Shown one piece after another: positions 1-11,204 of a DNA stretch of 64,000 nucleotides. How positions within the stretch are numbered: position 1 is the first letter of the stretch; each line of letters begins with the position of its first letter. The position numbers and the translations under genes were made by a program. The notes beneath the pieces were generated by a model. That model had not been told where the DNA came from and searched no databases. It worked only from the letters and a program-made list of their open reading frames with translations. Origin of the DNA: Protula sp. h YS-2021. Lineage: Eukaryota; Annelida; Polychaeta; Sabellida; Serpulidae. The stretch spans positions 108,058,287 through 108,122,286 of the forward strand of contig OX457024.1 in assembly GCA_949752745.1 (NCBI GenBank), given 5' to 3'.

Positions 1-221
1 CTTTTTCCGGAGTCGTTAATCTTAAACACCATAAAACCCAATGGTTTCGCTTCTTCAACATTCAGCTCTCCTTTCAGCTTTATATCATTCACGTTTTGGT
101 CGCCGACCGGATCGTTCCGGCGGTATATGCAGTACTACGGAACAAGACGAGAACAACTTACAACCGCCTGTTTACGGAGCTGAAACGTCGGCGCCCAAAT
201 GTGTACCCCAAGAGTGTGATG

Positions 222-269
222 GTGGATTATGAGGTGGATTAGGAGGTGGATTATGAGGTGGATTATGAG
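222..269 (+). repeat. 12-bp tandem repeat inside transposase codons
   Basis: Four head-to-tail copies of GTGGATTATGAG; the second copy has TAG in place of TATGAG-type codons and so adds a stop. Each unit encodes Val-Asp-Tyr-Glu, the segment carrying the presumed catalytic Asp of the MULE transposase. Confidence 0.9.
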
Positions 270-626
270 GTTGCCGCAATTTCTGCGTTCCGTGACGTGT
301 TTCCACAATCGTCCATAAAAGGGTGCTTTTACCATCTCCGCCCAGAATGTCTTCCGTAAGGTGCAAAGTGAGGGTGTTATTGAGCGCTACAATGCGGGTG
401 CGGATTTCTTCCTTCAAGTTCGATCCATTGCTGCCCTTGCATTCGTACCGCAGGACCAGGTTGTAGTCGCTTTTAAGGCTCTGCAGGAGGCTATAGATGC
501 GGACGCTGCCACCATTGCGGATTATTTTGAGGACAACTATGTCGGTCGTGTCCGCAGAAATCGGAGAGTCGCACCCAAATTTGCCCACCATATATGGAAC
601 ATGCATGGGCGTACGAATGAGGAGCA

Positions 627-727
627 GCCCCGTACTAACAACTGTACCATACCCCCTCCCCTAGGACCATACCCCCCCCCCCCTCCGTGCCAATACCCCC
701 CTCCCAGGCTGCCCCGTACTAACAACT
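627..727 (+). repeat. C-rich insertion with 17-bp direct duplication in the transposase
   Basis: GCCCCGTACTAACAACT occurs at 627-643 and again at 711-727, flanking a C-rich stretch. The duplicated bases encode the Pro-Arg-Thr-Asn-Asn motif of the transposase, so the second copy marks an 84-bp gain. The inserted bases (GGACCATACCCCC, CAATACCCCC) match, in reverse complement, the G-rich minisatellite at 1160-1305. Confidence 0.75.
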
Positions 728-990
728 AACTAACAACATCGGAAGATGCTCGCCGCCGTCACAGCTTGTATTCCATCAAAATTTGTGGCGATTTTTGGAT
801 GTACTCCGAAAGGAGCAGGATCTGAAAAAACGCGGTCGTTAACCAGATCCTGGGTGGACACTTCCCGGAGCCGCAGCGCCACCAAAGCTCGCAAACCAGT
901 GTACGAATTAGGTACATTGTTGGCGACTTCGCAAACCGCAGCATACGGGACTACCTTCGTGGAATAGCGCACAATATTAAGTTTTGAAAG

Positions 991-1796
991 ATGAGGACTA
1001 TGAACTTGCAGATTTGACTGTGAATGAGACGCAGACTCGATATATCGATGTAAAGATTAAGCATAGTGTTGGAGAGAAAAAAAACATGCCGCTGTAAATA
1101 AAACATGCCGCTGTACTTTTTCTTTTCATTTTCTTGTCACGTTGAAAATTGGAAATATTCTGGCTGGGGGGGGGGGGGGGGGTGTTGGCACGGAAGGGGG
1201 TATGGTCTGGGAGGTATTGTCGGGGGGGGGTATCATCCGGGGGTATTGTCCCGGGGGTATCATCCAGGGGGATATTGTTCGGGGGGTATGGTCCGGAACC
1301 CACATTGGCCACCCGTGGTCACGTAACGTGTAGATTTGGGTAATTTTGAGCGTAGCAACAACATCTATTTTGAGACGTTCCATAGACGTCGGGAAAACGC
1401 CATGTATAGGAATGACAGATATTCAACTTCTTTTTCATAGCAGCCTGAGAATTATAAGTAGCAGTTCTCCAATATGGTGAAAGCTGGTGTGTAGTGTAAA
1501 CAATCTCCACTCCATGTAAAAACCCTTAGCCCCCTCCTCCCCCCGCCCCCTACCAAATGGAAAAAAGGCTAAATAAACTGCCGCTTTCTGAGATACCTTT
1601 CCACCCTACATAGTTCTTACTTGGAGGTTATTCATTTGAACGAATTAATCTTTTATTACCGTATTATTATTTAACTCATATTTTCTGTATCACTTTTGAA
1701 GTCATTTGGAAATAAATATAACGTCTTAATATTTTTGAGCTCTAGATACGTGTTTTTAAAGAAACAATACATCGATCTTGATTGTCGCTTTTGCAG
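991..1796. other. Non-coding spacer with G-rich minisatellite
   Basis: No gene was recognised. At about 1160-1305 a G-rich minisatellite has units of the form GGGGGTATCATCC, GGGGGTATTGTCC and GGGGGGTATGGTCC, starting with a run of G. The rest is AT-rich. A polypyrimidine-containing acceptor for the first cyclin exon ends at 1796. Confidence 0.7.
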
Positions 1797-1982
1797 ATAA
1801 CAGCAGGCATGCGATCGCTGCTCATTGATTGGCTGACACGAATCACCCACAGATGTCGCCTCAAACAGGACACACTGTTTTTGGCGGCAAACATTGTCGA
1901 TAGGTTTCTGGCTGTGACAGCATTGTCTTCCGATTGCCTTCAGCTTCTGGGAATCGTTGCTTTGTTCATCGCCGGAAAACAG
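1797..1982 (+). CDS. CCNO: Cyclin exon: N-terminal part of cyclin box
   Basis: The acceptor is CTTTTGCAG ending at 1796 and the donor GTTATT at 1983 (a weak donor). The exon is 62 codons, phase 0 at both ends, and contains MRSLLIDWL and VDRFL. Confidence 0.8.
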
Positions 1983-4900
1983 GTTATTACCTAAGCTAAT
2001 GTGCCTCAGATATGACGTCAGAAGGATGCATCATCCGGGTCTTTACACGCATATCTTGGCTGAAGTTCCACGTTGCTAGTTGTATTATTTGCGACACGTA
2101 AACACGTAACATCGTAACACGTAAACGTCATGATAACGTAAGTCATTGTCAGTGTGTCAGGACTCCTCCTCCTTAACCGTGTCAAATAAAATGAAATAAT
2201 TAAATAAATGTACTGTGTATTGAACACCTTGAATGGGGCCTTTAGTCAAATAATCATTAAACAAACATTTAATTAAGGCAAAATGAATGTTATATAAAAC
2301 TGTTTCTTTCCTTTTTTCTTTTACTGGTTAAAGGAAGAAAACTGCCCATTAGAAATCTCGCAAATTCTCCAGCTCAGCGAGGAAAGTTTCACTGAAGAGA
2401 AGTACAGCCGGAAGCAGGCGTTGCTACTGGAGAGCCTCGTTCTGAGCAGTCTCAAGTTTGACCTTCACCCTCCAACGCCTCTCTTCTTCATGGAGACATT
2501 GGCGACACACAGGATCACGGGGTGCCGCCTGGATACGGCCATGATGGATTGTATAGAGTAAGTGACGGGGGAGGGGGAGGGGCACTCAGGATCACGGGGT
2601 GCCACCTGAATACGGCCATGATGGATTGTATAGAGTAAGTGGCGGGGGAGGGGCACTCAGGATCACGGGGTGCCACCTGAATACGGCCATGATGGATTGT
2701 ATAGAGTAAGTGGCGGGGGAGGGGGAGGGGGCACTGAGGATCACGGGGTGTCGCCTGGATACGGCCATGATGGATTGCATCGAGTAAGTTACGGGGGAGG
2801 GGGCACTCAGGATCACCGGGTGCCACCTGGATACGGCCATGATGGATTGTATAGAGTAAGTGGCGGGGGAGGGGGAGGGGGGACTCAGGATCACGGGGTG
2901 CCACCTGAATACGGCCATGATGGATTGTATAGAGTAAGTGACGGGGGAGGGGGAGAGGGGACTCAGGATCACCGGGTGCCGCCTGGATACGGCCATGATG
3001 GATTGTATAGAGTAAGTGACGGGGGAGGGGGAGGGGGCACTCAGGATCACGGGGTGCCTCCTGGATACGGCCATGATGGATTGTATAGAGTAAGTGGCGG
3101 GGGAGGGGGAGGGGGCACTGAGGATCACGGGGTGCCGCCTGGATACCGCCATGATGGATTGTACAGAGTAAGTGGCGGAGAGGGGGAGGGTGCACTCAGG
3201 ATCATGGGGTGCCACCGGGATACGGAAATGATGGATTGTATAGAGTAAGTGACGGGGGAGGGGGGTACTGAGGATCACGGGTTGCCGCCTGGATACCGCC
3301 ATGATGGTTTGTATAGAAGAAGTGGCGGAGGGGGGGGGGGGATGGAGGAGTCACAAAGGTGACACATGGACTACATAGAGTAAGGGGGGTAGTCACATAG
3401 ATAGGATTTGATGACAGCGGAGCGGAAAAAGTGGGCTGGCCTCAGCGGGTGATCTTAAGCTAGAGATAGGGTTATTCAGAGGTCCTAATCTTGGCAAGCA
3501 TAAGGGGAAGAGGCATGAGAGTTTGAGGGGTTGACCGCGACCCAACCATAACGTACCGGCTGCAGTGTTTTATTTTGTTTTTGTTTTGTTTTTTGTTTTT
3601 GTTGTTTGTTTGTTTGTTTTTGTTTTTTTTTTTTTGGGGGGGGTAGGGGTGGGAGTGGTCTCACGGCAGGGTTCTTGTGAAAATCGTTGCAAACCTGTGA
3701 CTAAAATATTTTGCTACCCCTTAAGCCTCATTCGGCGGCTTTTCGTTTCATACCACTCTTTCTATTCCGATCAGCTGACTGCAACCAAAAAAAAAGCCCT
3801 CTTCCCAACACCTAAATATTTGGCTTTTATATTGAATAGTCGCTGGAAAGTAGCGTTGTTTATACAACTCGTGTAATTGCAAACAAACAGAACGCTTTGT
3901 CCTATGTTTAATCGTCATTTTTTGGTGGAACGTCGAATAAATATTGGAAAGTCAACTTTGTATGGACGCCTGGATTACAACCAAACAACAACCTCGTCGT
4001 GTTATCGCACACCGGAAATGGAAGCCATGACGGGTTGCTTCCAAAACAGGCCAAAATGAGCACACAAAATAACAGAAAATCAGCAGCCCAAAAAATTGCA
4101 AAAACAGCTATGAGCATTTATTTCATCATTTTACACACTTTCCCGCGTCTATACACCGTCCAAAGATACACGTTGTTTCGACTTCCATTTGCCACATTTC
4201 CACAATATAGACGTTATTTCGATTTCTGTATTCAACCAAAGCCGTTGCTGGGCTGACCTCAAGTTCAAACGTCTACGCAACTCCGATGCAACGTCGCAAT
4301 GTTTACTGGGCTGTATCGTAGGCAGCGGCGGCGCATTGTGTGACACATACTGTAACGCGGACCGTCGCGTATGCTGTGACTTATGCTATGACGTGTGTGT
4401 GTGTGTGATGTGACGTATTCTATGACATATGTGTGTGTTATGACGTGTTATGACGTGTGTGCTGTGACGTATGCTGTGAAGTGTGTGCTATGACGTATTC
4501 TATGACGTATGCTGTGACGTGTGTGCTGTGACGTATTCTATGACGTATGTGTGTGCTGTGACGTATGCTACGCCATATGAGTGTGCTGTGACGCATGCCA
4601 TGACATGTATGTGCTGTGACGTATGGTACGGCATGTGTGTGTGTGCTATGGAGTGTACTATGAAATGTGTGTGCTGTGACGTATGCTGTGATATTTGTGT
4701 GCTGTAACGTAGTCTATGACGTATGTGTGTGCTGTGACGTATGCTGTGACGTGTGTGCTGTGATGTGACGTATTCTATGACACATGTGTGTGCTATGACG
4801 TGTGCTATGACATGTGTGTGCTGTAACGTAGTCTATGACGTATGTGGGTGCTGTGACGTATGCTGTGACGCGTGTGCTGTGACGTATCTGTGTGCCGTAA

Positions 4901-5191
4901 CGTACCCTGTTTGGCAGGGCGCGGAGACGCCTGGCAAGGTACACCCTGGAGCTTGGCCTGCAGGACTACACACTCTCCAGATTCCGCCCGTCCGTCATCG
5001 CAGCCAGCGTGATGACGTCAGCAGAAGAGACCCTCGATGACGGCTACTTCCTGTTCCGCCCCGGCCCTCCCGCCCTCATGGATCTGGATTTTCGGAGCTG
5101 CTTACACGAGACTCGATTAATGCTAGATAACGTGGTGAAGAACAACCAGAGTTTGGATGAAATCATCAATTTTTATGCAATCAAAGCGTGA
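1797..5191 (+). CDS. CCNO: Cyclin, probably cyclin O-like (3 exons, 5' end not found)
   Basis: Exons 1797-1982, 2334-2557 and 4918-5191 join in phase to 227 codons plus TGA. Cyclins bind and activate cyclin-dependent kinases; vertebrate cyclin O acts in multiciliated-cell centriole amplification. The first exon carries the cyclin-box core (MRSLLIDWLTRI, then TLFLAANIVDRFL, then DCLQLLGIVALFIAGKQ). The second has the typical KYSRKQALLLESLVLSSLKF helix and LHPPTPLFFMETL. The third has the C-terminal fold (RLARYTLELGLQDYTLSRF, then PSVIAASVMTSAEE). The ADCFQLLG-like segment and the KQ after the alanine/glycine favour cyclin O over A or B, by memory of the family only. The N-terminal exons were not found and may lie upstream. 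A donor-like GTGAGA at 5188 leaves open one more 3' exon. Confidence 0.75.
2334..2557 (+). CDS. CCNO: Cyclin exon: end of cyclin box
   Basis: The acceptor is TTAAAG ending at 2333 after a T/C-rich tract. The first of many GTAAGT donors is at 2558. The 224 nt end in phase 2 after ATGGATTGTATAGA. Only this first donor gives an open frame into the next exon, because GAG is followed at once by TAA in frame. Confidence 0.8.
2506..3392 (+). repeat. Tandem array of exon end plus 5' splice site (71-78-bp units)
   Basis: The last ~50 nt of the cyclin exon, its GTAAGT donor and ~20 nt of G-rich intron are repeated about 12 times. Donor GTAAGT starts at 2558 (true), 2635, 2706, 2784, 2856, 2934, 3012, 3090, 3168 and 3245. 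A further copy near 3318 has lost the GT, and the last at 3380 reads GTAAGG. Units carry GATCACGGGGTGCC and GATGGATTGTATAGAG. Spacing is mostly 77-78 nt. Confidence 0.95.
3393..4379. other. Cyclin intron, unique part
   Basis: No coding exon was recognised. It contains a T-rich/G-rich tract at about 3568-3650 and otherwise mixed sequence. The small open frames here show no family motif. Confidence 0.6.
4380..4910 (+). repeat. Minisatellite of TGTGCTGTGACGTATG type
   Basis: Degenerate 10-24-bp units built from GTGTGTGCTGTGACGTAT and TATGACGTAT run for ~0.5 kb and stop a few nt before the acceptor TTTGGCAG of the third cyclin exon (4918). Unlike the other junction arrays, no exon bases are included. 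Confidence 0.85.
4918..5191 (+). CDS. CCNO: Cyclin exon: C-terminal domain and stop
   Basis: The acceptor is CTGTTTGGCAG ending at 4917. The first base completes the GA|G codon of the previous exon. Encodes RLARYTLELG, PSVIAASVMTS and a C-terminal helix ending YAIKA, TGA at 5189. An alternative donor GTGAGA at 5188 could extend the protein by another exon that was not found. Confidence 0.75.
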
Positions 5192-7040
5192 GATTGGTTT
5201 GCTAAGTCAGGTGGCGTACTAATGCATGGGGGCTATCTGGAGCAGAGCCTGGATTCGCGTGTGCAATTACTCTATAGATAAATATATCCACGTGTTTATT
5301 CTATAGAGAAGAGTAGGGTAGCATCATTGTGAACTAACAGTAAACAAAAAAAACTGCAATGTGGTGATTTTTATTGATTTTTACAAATGAAAATTCTGAA
5401 ATGAAAAATGTAGACCTGAAAATTTTGTAAAATACAAAATCACAAAAATATGAATTTATTTCTGTTGAACAGTTTAAGTTAGAAATTAGAAGAAAAAGTT
5501 TAAGCTTCAGTTCACAATGAATGTTAAGAAAATTGCTGCAGGTCAAATCCTGAAGTGTTATCAGTTCCATGGCAGGTCAGCGCTTGCGTGGTGAAAACTT
5601 CACGTATCCATAAATCCATGGCTGCTTTATTATGGAGTAATGAACAGTTCAGATATCTGTCCTGTGATGGGACGTGTGCTTCCGTAACGAAAGCGTTAAA
5701 TAATTGCAATTATGGCGACAGCTGTTTTCTTCCGTCACGAAAGCCTCATATAATTGCAATTATGGCGACAGTTGTGTTCTTTCGTAATGAAAGCTAAGAT
5801 ATCTGCAAGCGAATGGCAGGGCTGTTCCTTCACGATGAAAGAATAAAAGCTCCTAAATGTTTGCACTTTGATGGTGGCAGCTTTGAGCTACCGTACAATG
5901 AAAGTCTCGATGGCCGTCCCATGCTTCCGGAACGTTTACCCGGCAATTTGAACCCCTTCTGTGTTGTCACTTGTAACATATCGTCAGAGAAGGGAAGATT
6001 GTCTACCCTTTGACAAAAAGTGAAAAATAAAAAAAAAAGCTAAAAAAATAAAAATAAAAACAAAAAGAAAAAAAGTAGAACGACATTCAAAAGATACGGC
6101 GTGCGCGAGTATAAATCAATGCGCGGTGTAGAGTATCACTTATTATACTAAACTAGTCCAACAACAGTGCATATGTTTCTATTTAAGCTTCTTCATTTTT
6201 TAAATACGACTCAATTACTCTGTGACTAATGCGATATTACTTTTTTATATTATTATTATTATTGTTTGTTGTAAAAGGTAGCCGGTTTCCGCTTGTGAAA
6301 TGACGCGCATGATCAACTAATTCAAAGGAAATGGAAATTTATTATATATTTTTCAAGACGATAATTAAAAAAAAGAAGAAAAATAAAAGATATGAAATGG
6401 AAGAAACGAGAAATGTATCTTTAATATTAATTATGTTTTTGGAATTTTCTTTACTAGTTTTTCATGCGCGCCTTCGACCAAGAAAAGCAATTACCTTTAT
6501 AAGATAACCCGCAATCTGTAAAAAAATATACATTTGGCAAATCTAGAGCATTTTCTTTTTATTTTTGAAAGATGAGCGCTGAAGCAAGTTTGTGTTTAAA
6601 ACACTAGAATATGTAGTTTGCCAAATAGTATTAAAGTCATTTTAATTTCTCACTGAATTGTGATTTTGTATCTGTGATAAAATCAACATTGAAATGCAAT
6701 TAGATTTTAAAATTTAAATGCTGGGCATTCATTAATAAAATACGTGATTTCAAGCTTGAAATTGTCTTCTAGTATTAACATTAATATTGTAAAACTTGAA
6801 TGTAAATATACAGATTGTGATACAAAGAAAGCACTCCCTCTGTGGACCCTGTAAGATGTAAGTAATGTCGGCGTTAATGTCTGGCTTGCATGCTGAGGAT
6901 ATTTATTTGTGTCTTGTTGTTCTGTTGTATTTCTTTTTGTGGTAGGGTGTTAATCATATTGTATGTAATGAGCAGCCTTTTCAACCATATTCGTTTCAAA
7001 AGTTTTCGTTGAATAAAAAAACGCGCAAAACTGTTTATTA
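5192..7040. other. AT-rich spacer after the cyclin gene
   Basis: No gene was recognised. At 5660-5800 about 2.5 copies of a ~57-bp repeat carry CTTCCGTNACGAAAGC and the palindrome ATAATTGCAATTAT. AATAAA-type signals occur at about 5842 and again near 6027, possible 3' ends for the cyclin transcript. The remainder is AT-rich with A and T runs. Confidence 0.6.
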
Positions 7041-7590
7041 ATGTCTTGTTCCTTCCCTTCATTCCTTCCTTCCATCCTTCCTTCCTTCCTTCCTTCCTTC
7101 CTTCCTTCCTTCCTTCCTTCCTTCCTTCCTTCCTTCCTTCCTTCCTTCCTTCCTTCCTTCCTTAGTTCCTTCCTTCCTTCCTTCCTTCCTTCCTTCCTAT
7201 CTTCCTTCCTTCCTTCCTTCCTCCCTCCCTTCCTCCCTTCCTTCCTTCCTTCCTTCCTTCCTTCCTTCCTTCCTTCCTTCCTTCCTTCCTTCCTTCCTTC
7301 CCTTCCCTTTACTTCCTTTCCTTCCTTTCCTTCCTTCCTTCCTTCCTTCCTTCCTTCCTTCCTTCCTATCTTCCTTCCTTCCTTCCTTCCTTCCTTCCCT
7401 TTCCTTCCTTCCTTCCTTCCTTCCTTCCTTCCCAACCTTCCCTTCCCGTTCCTTCCTTTCCTTCCTTCCTTCCTTCCTTCCTTCCTTCCTTCCTTCCTTC
7501 CTTCCTTCCTTCCTTCCTTCATTCCTTCCTTCATTTCTTCCTTCCTTCCTTCCTTCCTTCCTTCCTTCCATTCCTTTCCTTCCCTTTCAA
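7041..7590 (+). repeat. (TTCC)n microsatellite, ~0.55 kb
   Basis: Nearly uninterrupted TTCC (GGAA on the minus strand) with a few variants (TATC, CCCT, CATT). It generates long pseudo-open frames in several phases, all low complexity. Confidence 0.97.
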
Positions 7591-8439
7591 TCCTTTTCTT
7601 CTTCTCGCTTCTTCCTTTTTACATGTTCTTTCTATCTACCAGCACCATGTTCTTTTGATCAAAAAGGAGTGTACGTACTTGGAAGGCTTTCCTGAAAAGA
7701 ATTAGACTGGTAGTGTGTTGGTCAGGGGGGGGGGGGGGGAGAGGGTCAGGTAATTGATACGGTACTGTACGTTCATCCTCCTAAAAAGTTGGCAGGTGCT
7801 CAATATTTTTCACCCCTGTCTAAGACGCAAAAACGAATTCCGAATCAGTGACTCCAAACTTGTATTAAAACCTCATTAAAGAACACACATTGACCTCGGT
7901 CATTGGGAGTATGCAGCGATATTCTGTCATGTATAAAAATAACCCCACATACACCCTCATGGACGCAGGAATCACGCCAGGGCAACCCATACCCTCGCAT
8001 AAAAGGCACCCCATTGTCCGGGCGATAATACCAGCTTCTGCCTCTGTCATGCGATTTATAAATTTCCCCATTCAAGTTTTATTTGAAGCTTTGTGGCAGT
8101 TTGAATGGACTGGAAAGCTTGGCCCTTTTATGCATTGGGAATGACACCGCAGAGCAAGTTCTACGCAGAATCTTCAACACTTAAAAGGGACCCTTCGTTT
8201 GTTCTCCATTGAAATTATCGGCTGTTCTGGAAGGAGTAACCCGTTTCTGTAACAGAGCTAGAGCAGGGCTGATCGTCATTGTATCCAGAAACAGCAGAAC
8301 GCATACCCAATGTTCACATATTGCAGTTATTAGATGTTCGGATTTGAATGCTGTACGAGGTTCAAACTCGTTTGCTGCTCTAGACTCGTTCGACGCACAG
8401 GGTCTACCGTCATTCGATGCTTGCCCTCTACAGTCGTTA
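7591..8439. other. Spacer without recognised gene
   Basis: It contains a G run at about 7725-7740 and otherwise ordinary sequence; no protein or RNA family motif was seen. Confidence 0.5.
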
Positions 8440-8905
8440 AGTGCCAACATTCTGTGGTAGATACGTGCTCACACTCTGCGGTAGTTAGGTGCCCACACTC
8501 TGCGGTAGTTAGGTGCTTACACTCGGTGGTAGTTAGGTGCTTACACTCTGCGGTAGTTAGGTGCTCACACTCTGCCGTAGCTAGGTGCTCACACTCTGCG
8601 GTAGTTAGGTGCTCACACTCTGCGGTAGATAGGTGCTTACACTCTGCGGTAGATATAAGTGCTCACACTTGGCGGTAGTTAGGTGCTCGCACTCTGCGAT
8701 AGTTAGGTGCTCACACTCGGCGGTAGGTATAGGTGCTCGCACTTGGCGGTAGTTAGGTGCTCACACTCTCCAGTAGATAGGTGCTTACACTCGGCGGTAG
8801 ATATAGGTGCTCACACTCTGCCGTAGCTAGGTGCTCACACTCTGCGGTAGTTAGGTGCTCACACAATTCATTAGTTAGTGCTCACACTCTAGAGTAGGAA
8901 GGCTC
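8440..8905 (+). repeat. 24-bp minisatellite
   Basis: About 19 copies of a unit close to CACTCTGCGGTAGTTAGGTG followed by CTCA; variants include GGCGG, AGATA and CCGTAGC. Confidence 0.9.
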
Positions 8906-8998
8906 TATTTTTAAGGTTAGGTAGTAGTTAGTCGAACATGCAATTAATACTCGAAAGTCTCAGTTCAAATGCGTAAAGGATTTCTTCCTGGTAGACCA

Positions 8999-9395
8999 AT
9001 GCGGCTGACTAATGTGGATGACTGATGTGAGTGGCCCATGTGAGTGACCCATGGGGAGCGACCCATGTGGCAGACTAATGTGACTGACCCATGTGGAGTG
9101 ACCCATGTGGAGTGACACATGTGAGTGACACATGAGAGTGACCCATGTGTCTGACTAATGTGACTGACCCATGTGGAGTGACACATGTGAGTGACACATA
9201 TGAGTGACACATGTGGGTGACCCATGTGACTGACCCATGTGGAGTGACCCATGTGGAGTGACACATGTGAGTGACACATGAGAGTGACCCATGTGTATGA
9301 CTAATGTGACTGACCCATGTGGAGTGACACATGTGGGTGACCCATGTGGGTGACCCATGTGACTGACCCATGGGGAGTAACCCATGTGGAAAGAG
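8999..9395 (+). repeat. Short-unit minisatellite with higher-order repeat
   Basis: Units of ~10-13 bp (TGACCCATGTGGAG, TGACACATGTGAG) are arranged in a longer period: TCTGACTAATGTGACTGACC-type blocks recur about 145-150 bp apart. Confidence 0.85.
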
Positions 9396-9789
9396 AATAA
9401 ATCACATAAGCAGGAAAAGCTTTCCGTGAATAACCAATTTCATTCTCATCGATTTCATTGCTTCTAATTATAATAACTTACCATGATGTTGAATACAACT
9501 TTCTTCAGATGTTTATGAAATGAATTCCACTTTAAACTTCAAAAGAAAAGTGTTCCTGAAATGTGGTAAAAAATAAGATTTTTTAACTGCTCAAATCGTC
9601 TGACCTACACAACTTGGGATCACTAACTAAGAAATAACATTATAAACTTTTGCAATGACACTTAATAATGGCATCTGCAATAAATAAATAAATAAAACAA
9701 AATAAAAACGTCTACAGTTTGATGTAAAAATAAAAGTTCTGTTGTATTATAGAATTAATTTTTTGCTAAATGGTCAAATGCTGACAAAT

Positions 9790-10256
9790 ACTACACGACT
9801 TGGGTAAATGCGGTAATCTGATTGGTCGATTCTTACGCCAGTTTTTTTTTTCATGTTGATCGGATCCTATATTAAATCAAAAACGATAATTAATTTATGT
9901 AACCAGGGAAATACTGAAAATGTTAGAAAATCAAGGTCAACATTTTTACTGGTCAGTAAATACCGGAAACTGACTTATTTTGAATCAATTTGAACTGCTA
10001 TTGGCCAGTTACATGTTAACATGTTAATCTTTAGGTCGACATTTTAGCAACTTGTCAATAATATCTTCATACTAACTGAAAATAAATCAATATATGCCTT
10101 GTTACGGGACTTAAATGGTGTTTGGAGTACAAATAACTGGACTATTTATCGATATTTGACTTCCGGTCAATATTGAAAAAGGATTGACTTTAGTTGGGAA
10201 TCGACCAATCAGATTATGGCATTTACTCAAGTCATGTAACAATACTTAATGTTGCC
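9790..10256 (+). mobile_element. MITE-like element, copy 1
   Basis: The left end GACTTGGGTAAATGCGGTAA with CTGATTGGTCGATT is matched in inverse orientation at 10,199-10,245 (AATCGACCAATCAG, then CATTTACTCAAGTCATG). AATACT just outside each end is a possible target duplication. There is no coding capacity. A second copy of the right end with related interior lies at 63,330-63,625. Confidence 0.65.
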
Positions 10257-10436
10257 TCAATACAAGTCAAAATCTGCTGATTGTAAAGATAGCGCTAAAA
10301 ACTTGTACTGTCCAGTGATAAAAAATGCCGCATGCCGCGACAGAAAACAACGATAAATAGCTTTGGTCGCGGTCGCGTCGCCCTTCCAGGAATTCGCGGG
10401 TACTATCCAAATGTGTCCGCACTACCCTCCTTCCCC

Positions 10437-10696
<260 letters not shown>

Positions 10697-11018
10697 AGTC
10701 TCATGCCAGTTTTACCCTAAAGCGAATGAATCTGAGGCGGAAGACTCGCGCGGGATAAAAGTACTAATTGCTTTGGCTCAGAAATCAAACCGCCCTCTGC
10801 AGTCATCTCCCAAGTAATGAGTGCCCCTCCATAACCCCGCAGCGACACCAAGTGTCAACCACACTTTTCAAGCAAACGTACTTTTGTCTGTGTGCATGTG
10901 TGCGTTTTTTTATTTCGTTAAAAGGAATATGATGTAACTTTATATTTTTCTGAGATAAATTGTTTGGATAAAACACAATATTAGTGACTAGAGAAAAAAA
11001 CCCTGACAGGAAGCAGTC

Positions 11019-11204
11019 ATGCTTCGGAACATTGAGAACTGTAATGCTACGGTTGTCCATGGAAACACCACGGATCTGACACCGGGATTAAATAAGACCC
11101 TGGAGCTGTGGCAGGCTTACGTCATCTTCATATCGATGGGCGCGTTTGGAGCGTGTCTCGCAGTCCTTTTTAACTACATCCGGAAAACCGTCTTCAATGA
11201 AAAG
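11019..11204 (+). CDS. DUR3: DUR3 exon 1 (start codon, first membrane helix)
   Basis: Starts MLRNIENCNA and includes the helix LWQAYVIFISMGAFGACL; donor GTAAGT at 11205, phase 0. An N-terminal segment with several N-x-T/S sites precedes the helix. A CAG just 5' (ending about 11009) could be an acceptor for a non-coding first exon. Confidence 0.85.

Larger units (their letters stand above)
60..990 (+). pseudogene. Decayed MULE-like (Mutator-type) transposase
   Basis: Pieces of a MULE-domain DDE transposase can be read in order but in changing frames. Around 85-215 a frame reads QLYIIHVLV...NRLFTELKRRRPN, then VMVDYE (the DxE-type segment), then AFRDVF and GCFYHLR, then from 361 the open frame with VIERYN, LAALAFVPQDQVV-like and DYFEDNYVGR, and at 770-985 the C-terminal part with QILGGHFPEPQR and DYLRGIAHN. 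The reading frame is broken by a stop inside an expanded 12-bp repeat (222-269), a 1-nt insertion near 330-335 and an 84-bp insertion at 644-727. No terminal inverted repeats were recognised. It lies upstream of the first cyclin exon found and is probably in a cyclin intron or 5' flank. The family call rests on remembered family motifs; the broken state is directly visible. Confidence 0.75.

Noticed and set aside
2515..3302. 192-236-codon Gly- or Pro/His-rich repeat proteins on both strands
   Set aside because: They are artefacts of the ~77-bp splice-junction array; several phases are open at once.
2506..3392. CRISPR-like direct repeats
   Set aside because: Units are tandem without unique spacers, and the surrounding genome is eukaryotic.
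5813..6013. Extra cyclin 3' exon
   Set aside because: The 66-codon frame shows no cyclin or other motif and the cyclin frame already ends plausibly at 5,191.
7041..7658. Long open frames rich in FLPS or KEGR residues
   Set aside because: They are translations of the (TTCC)n microsatellite, open in several frames on both strands.
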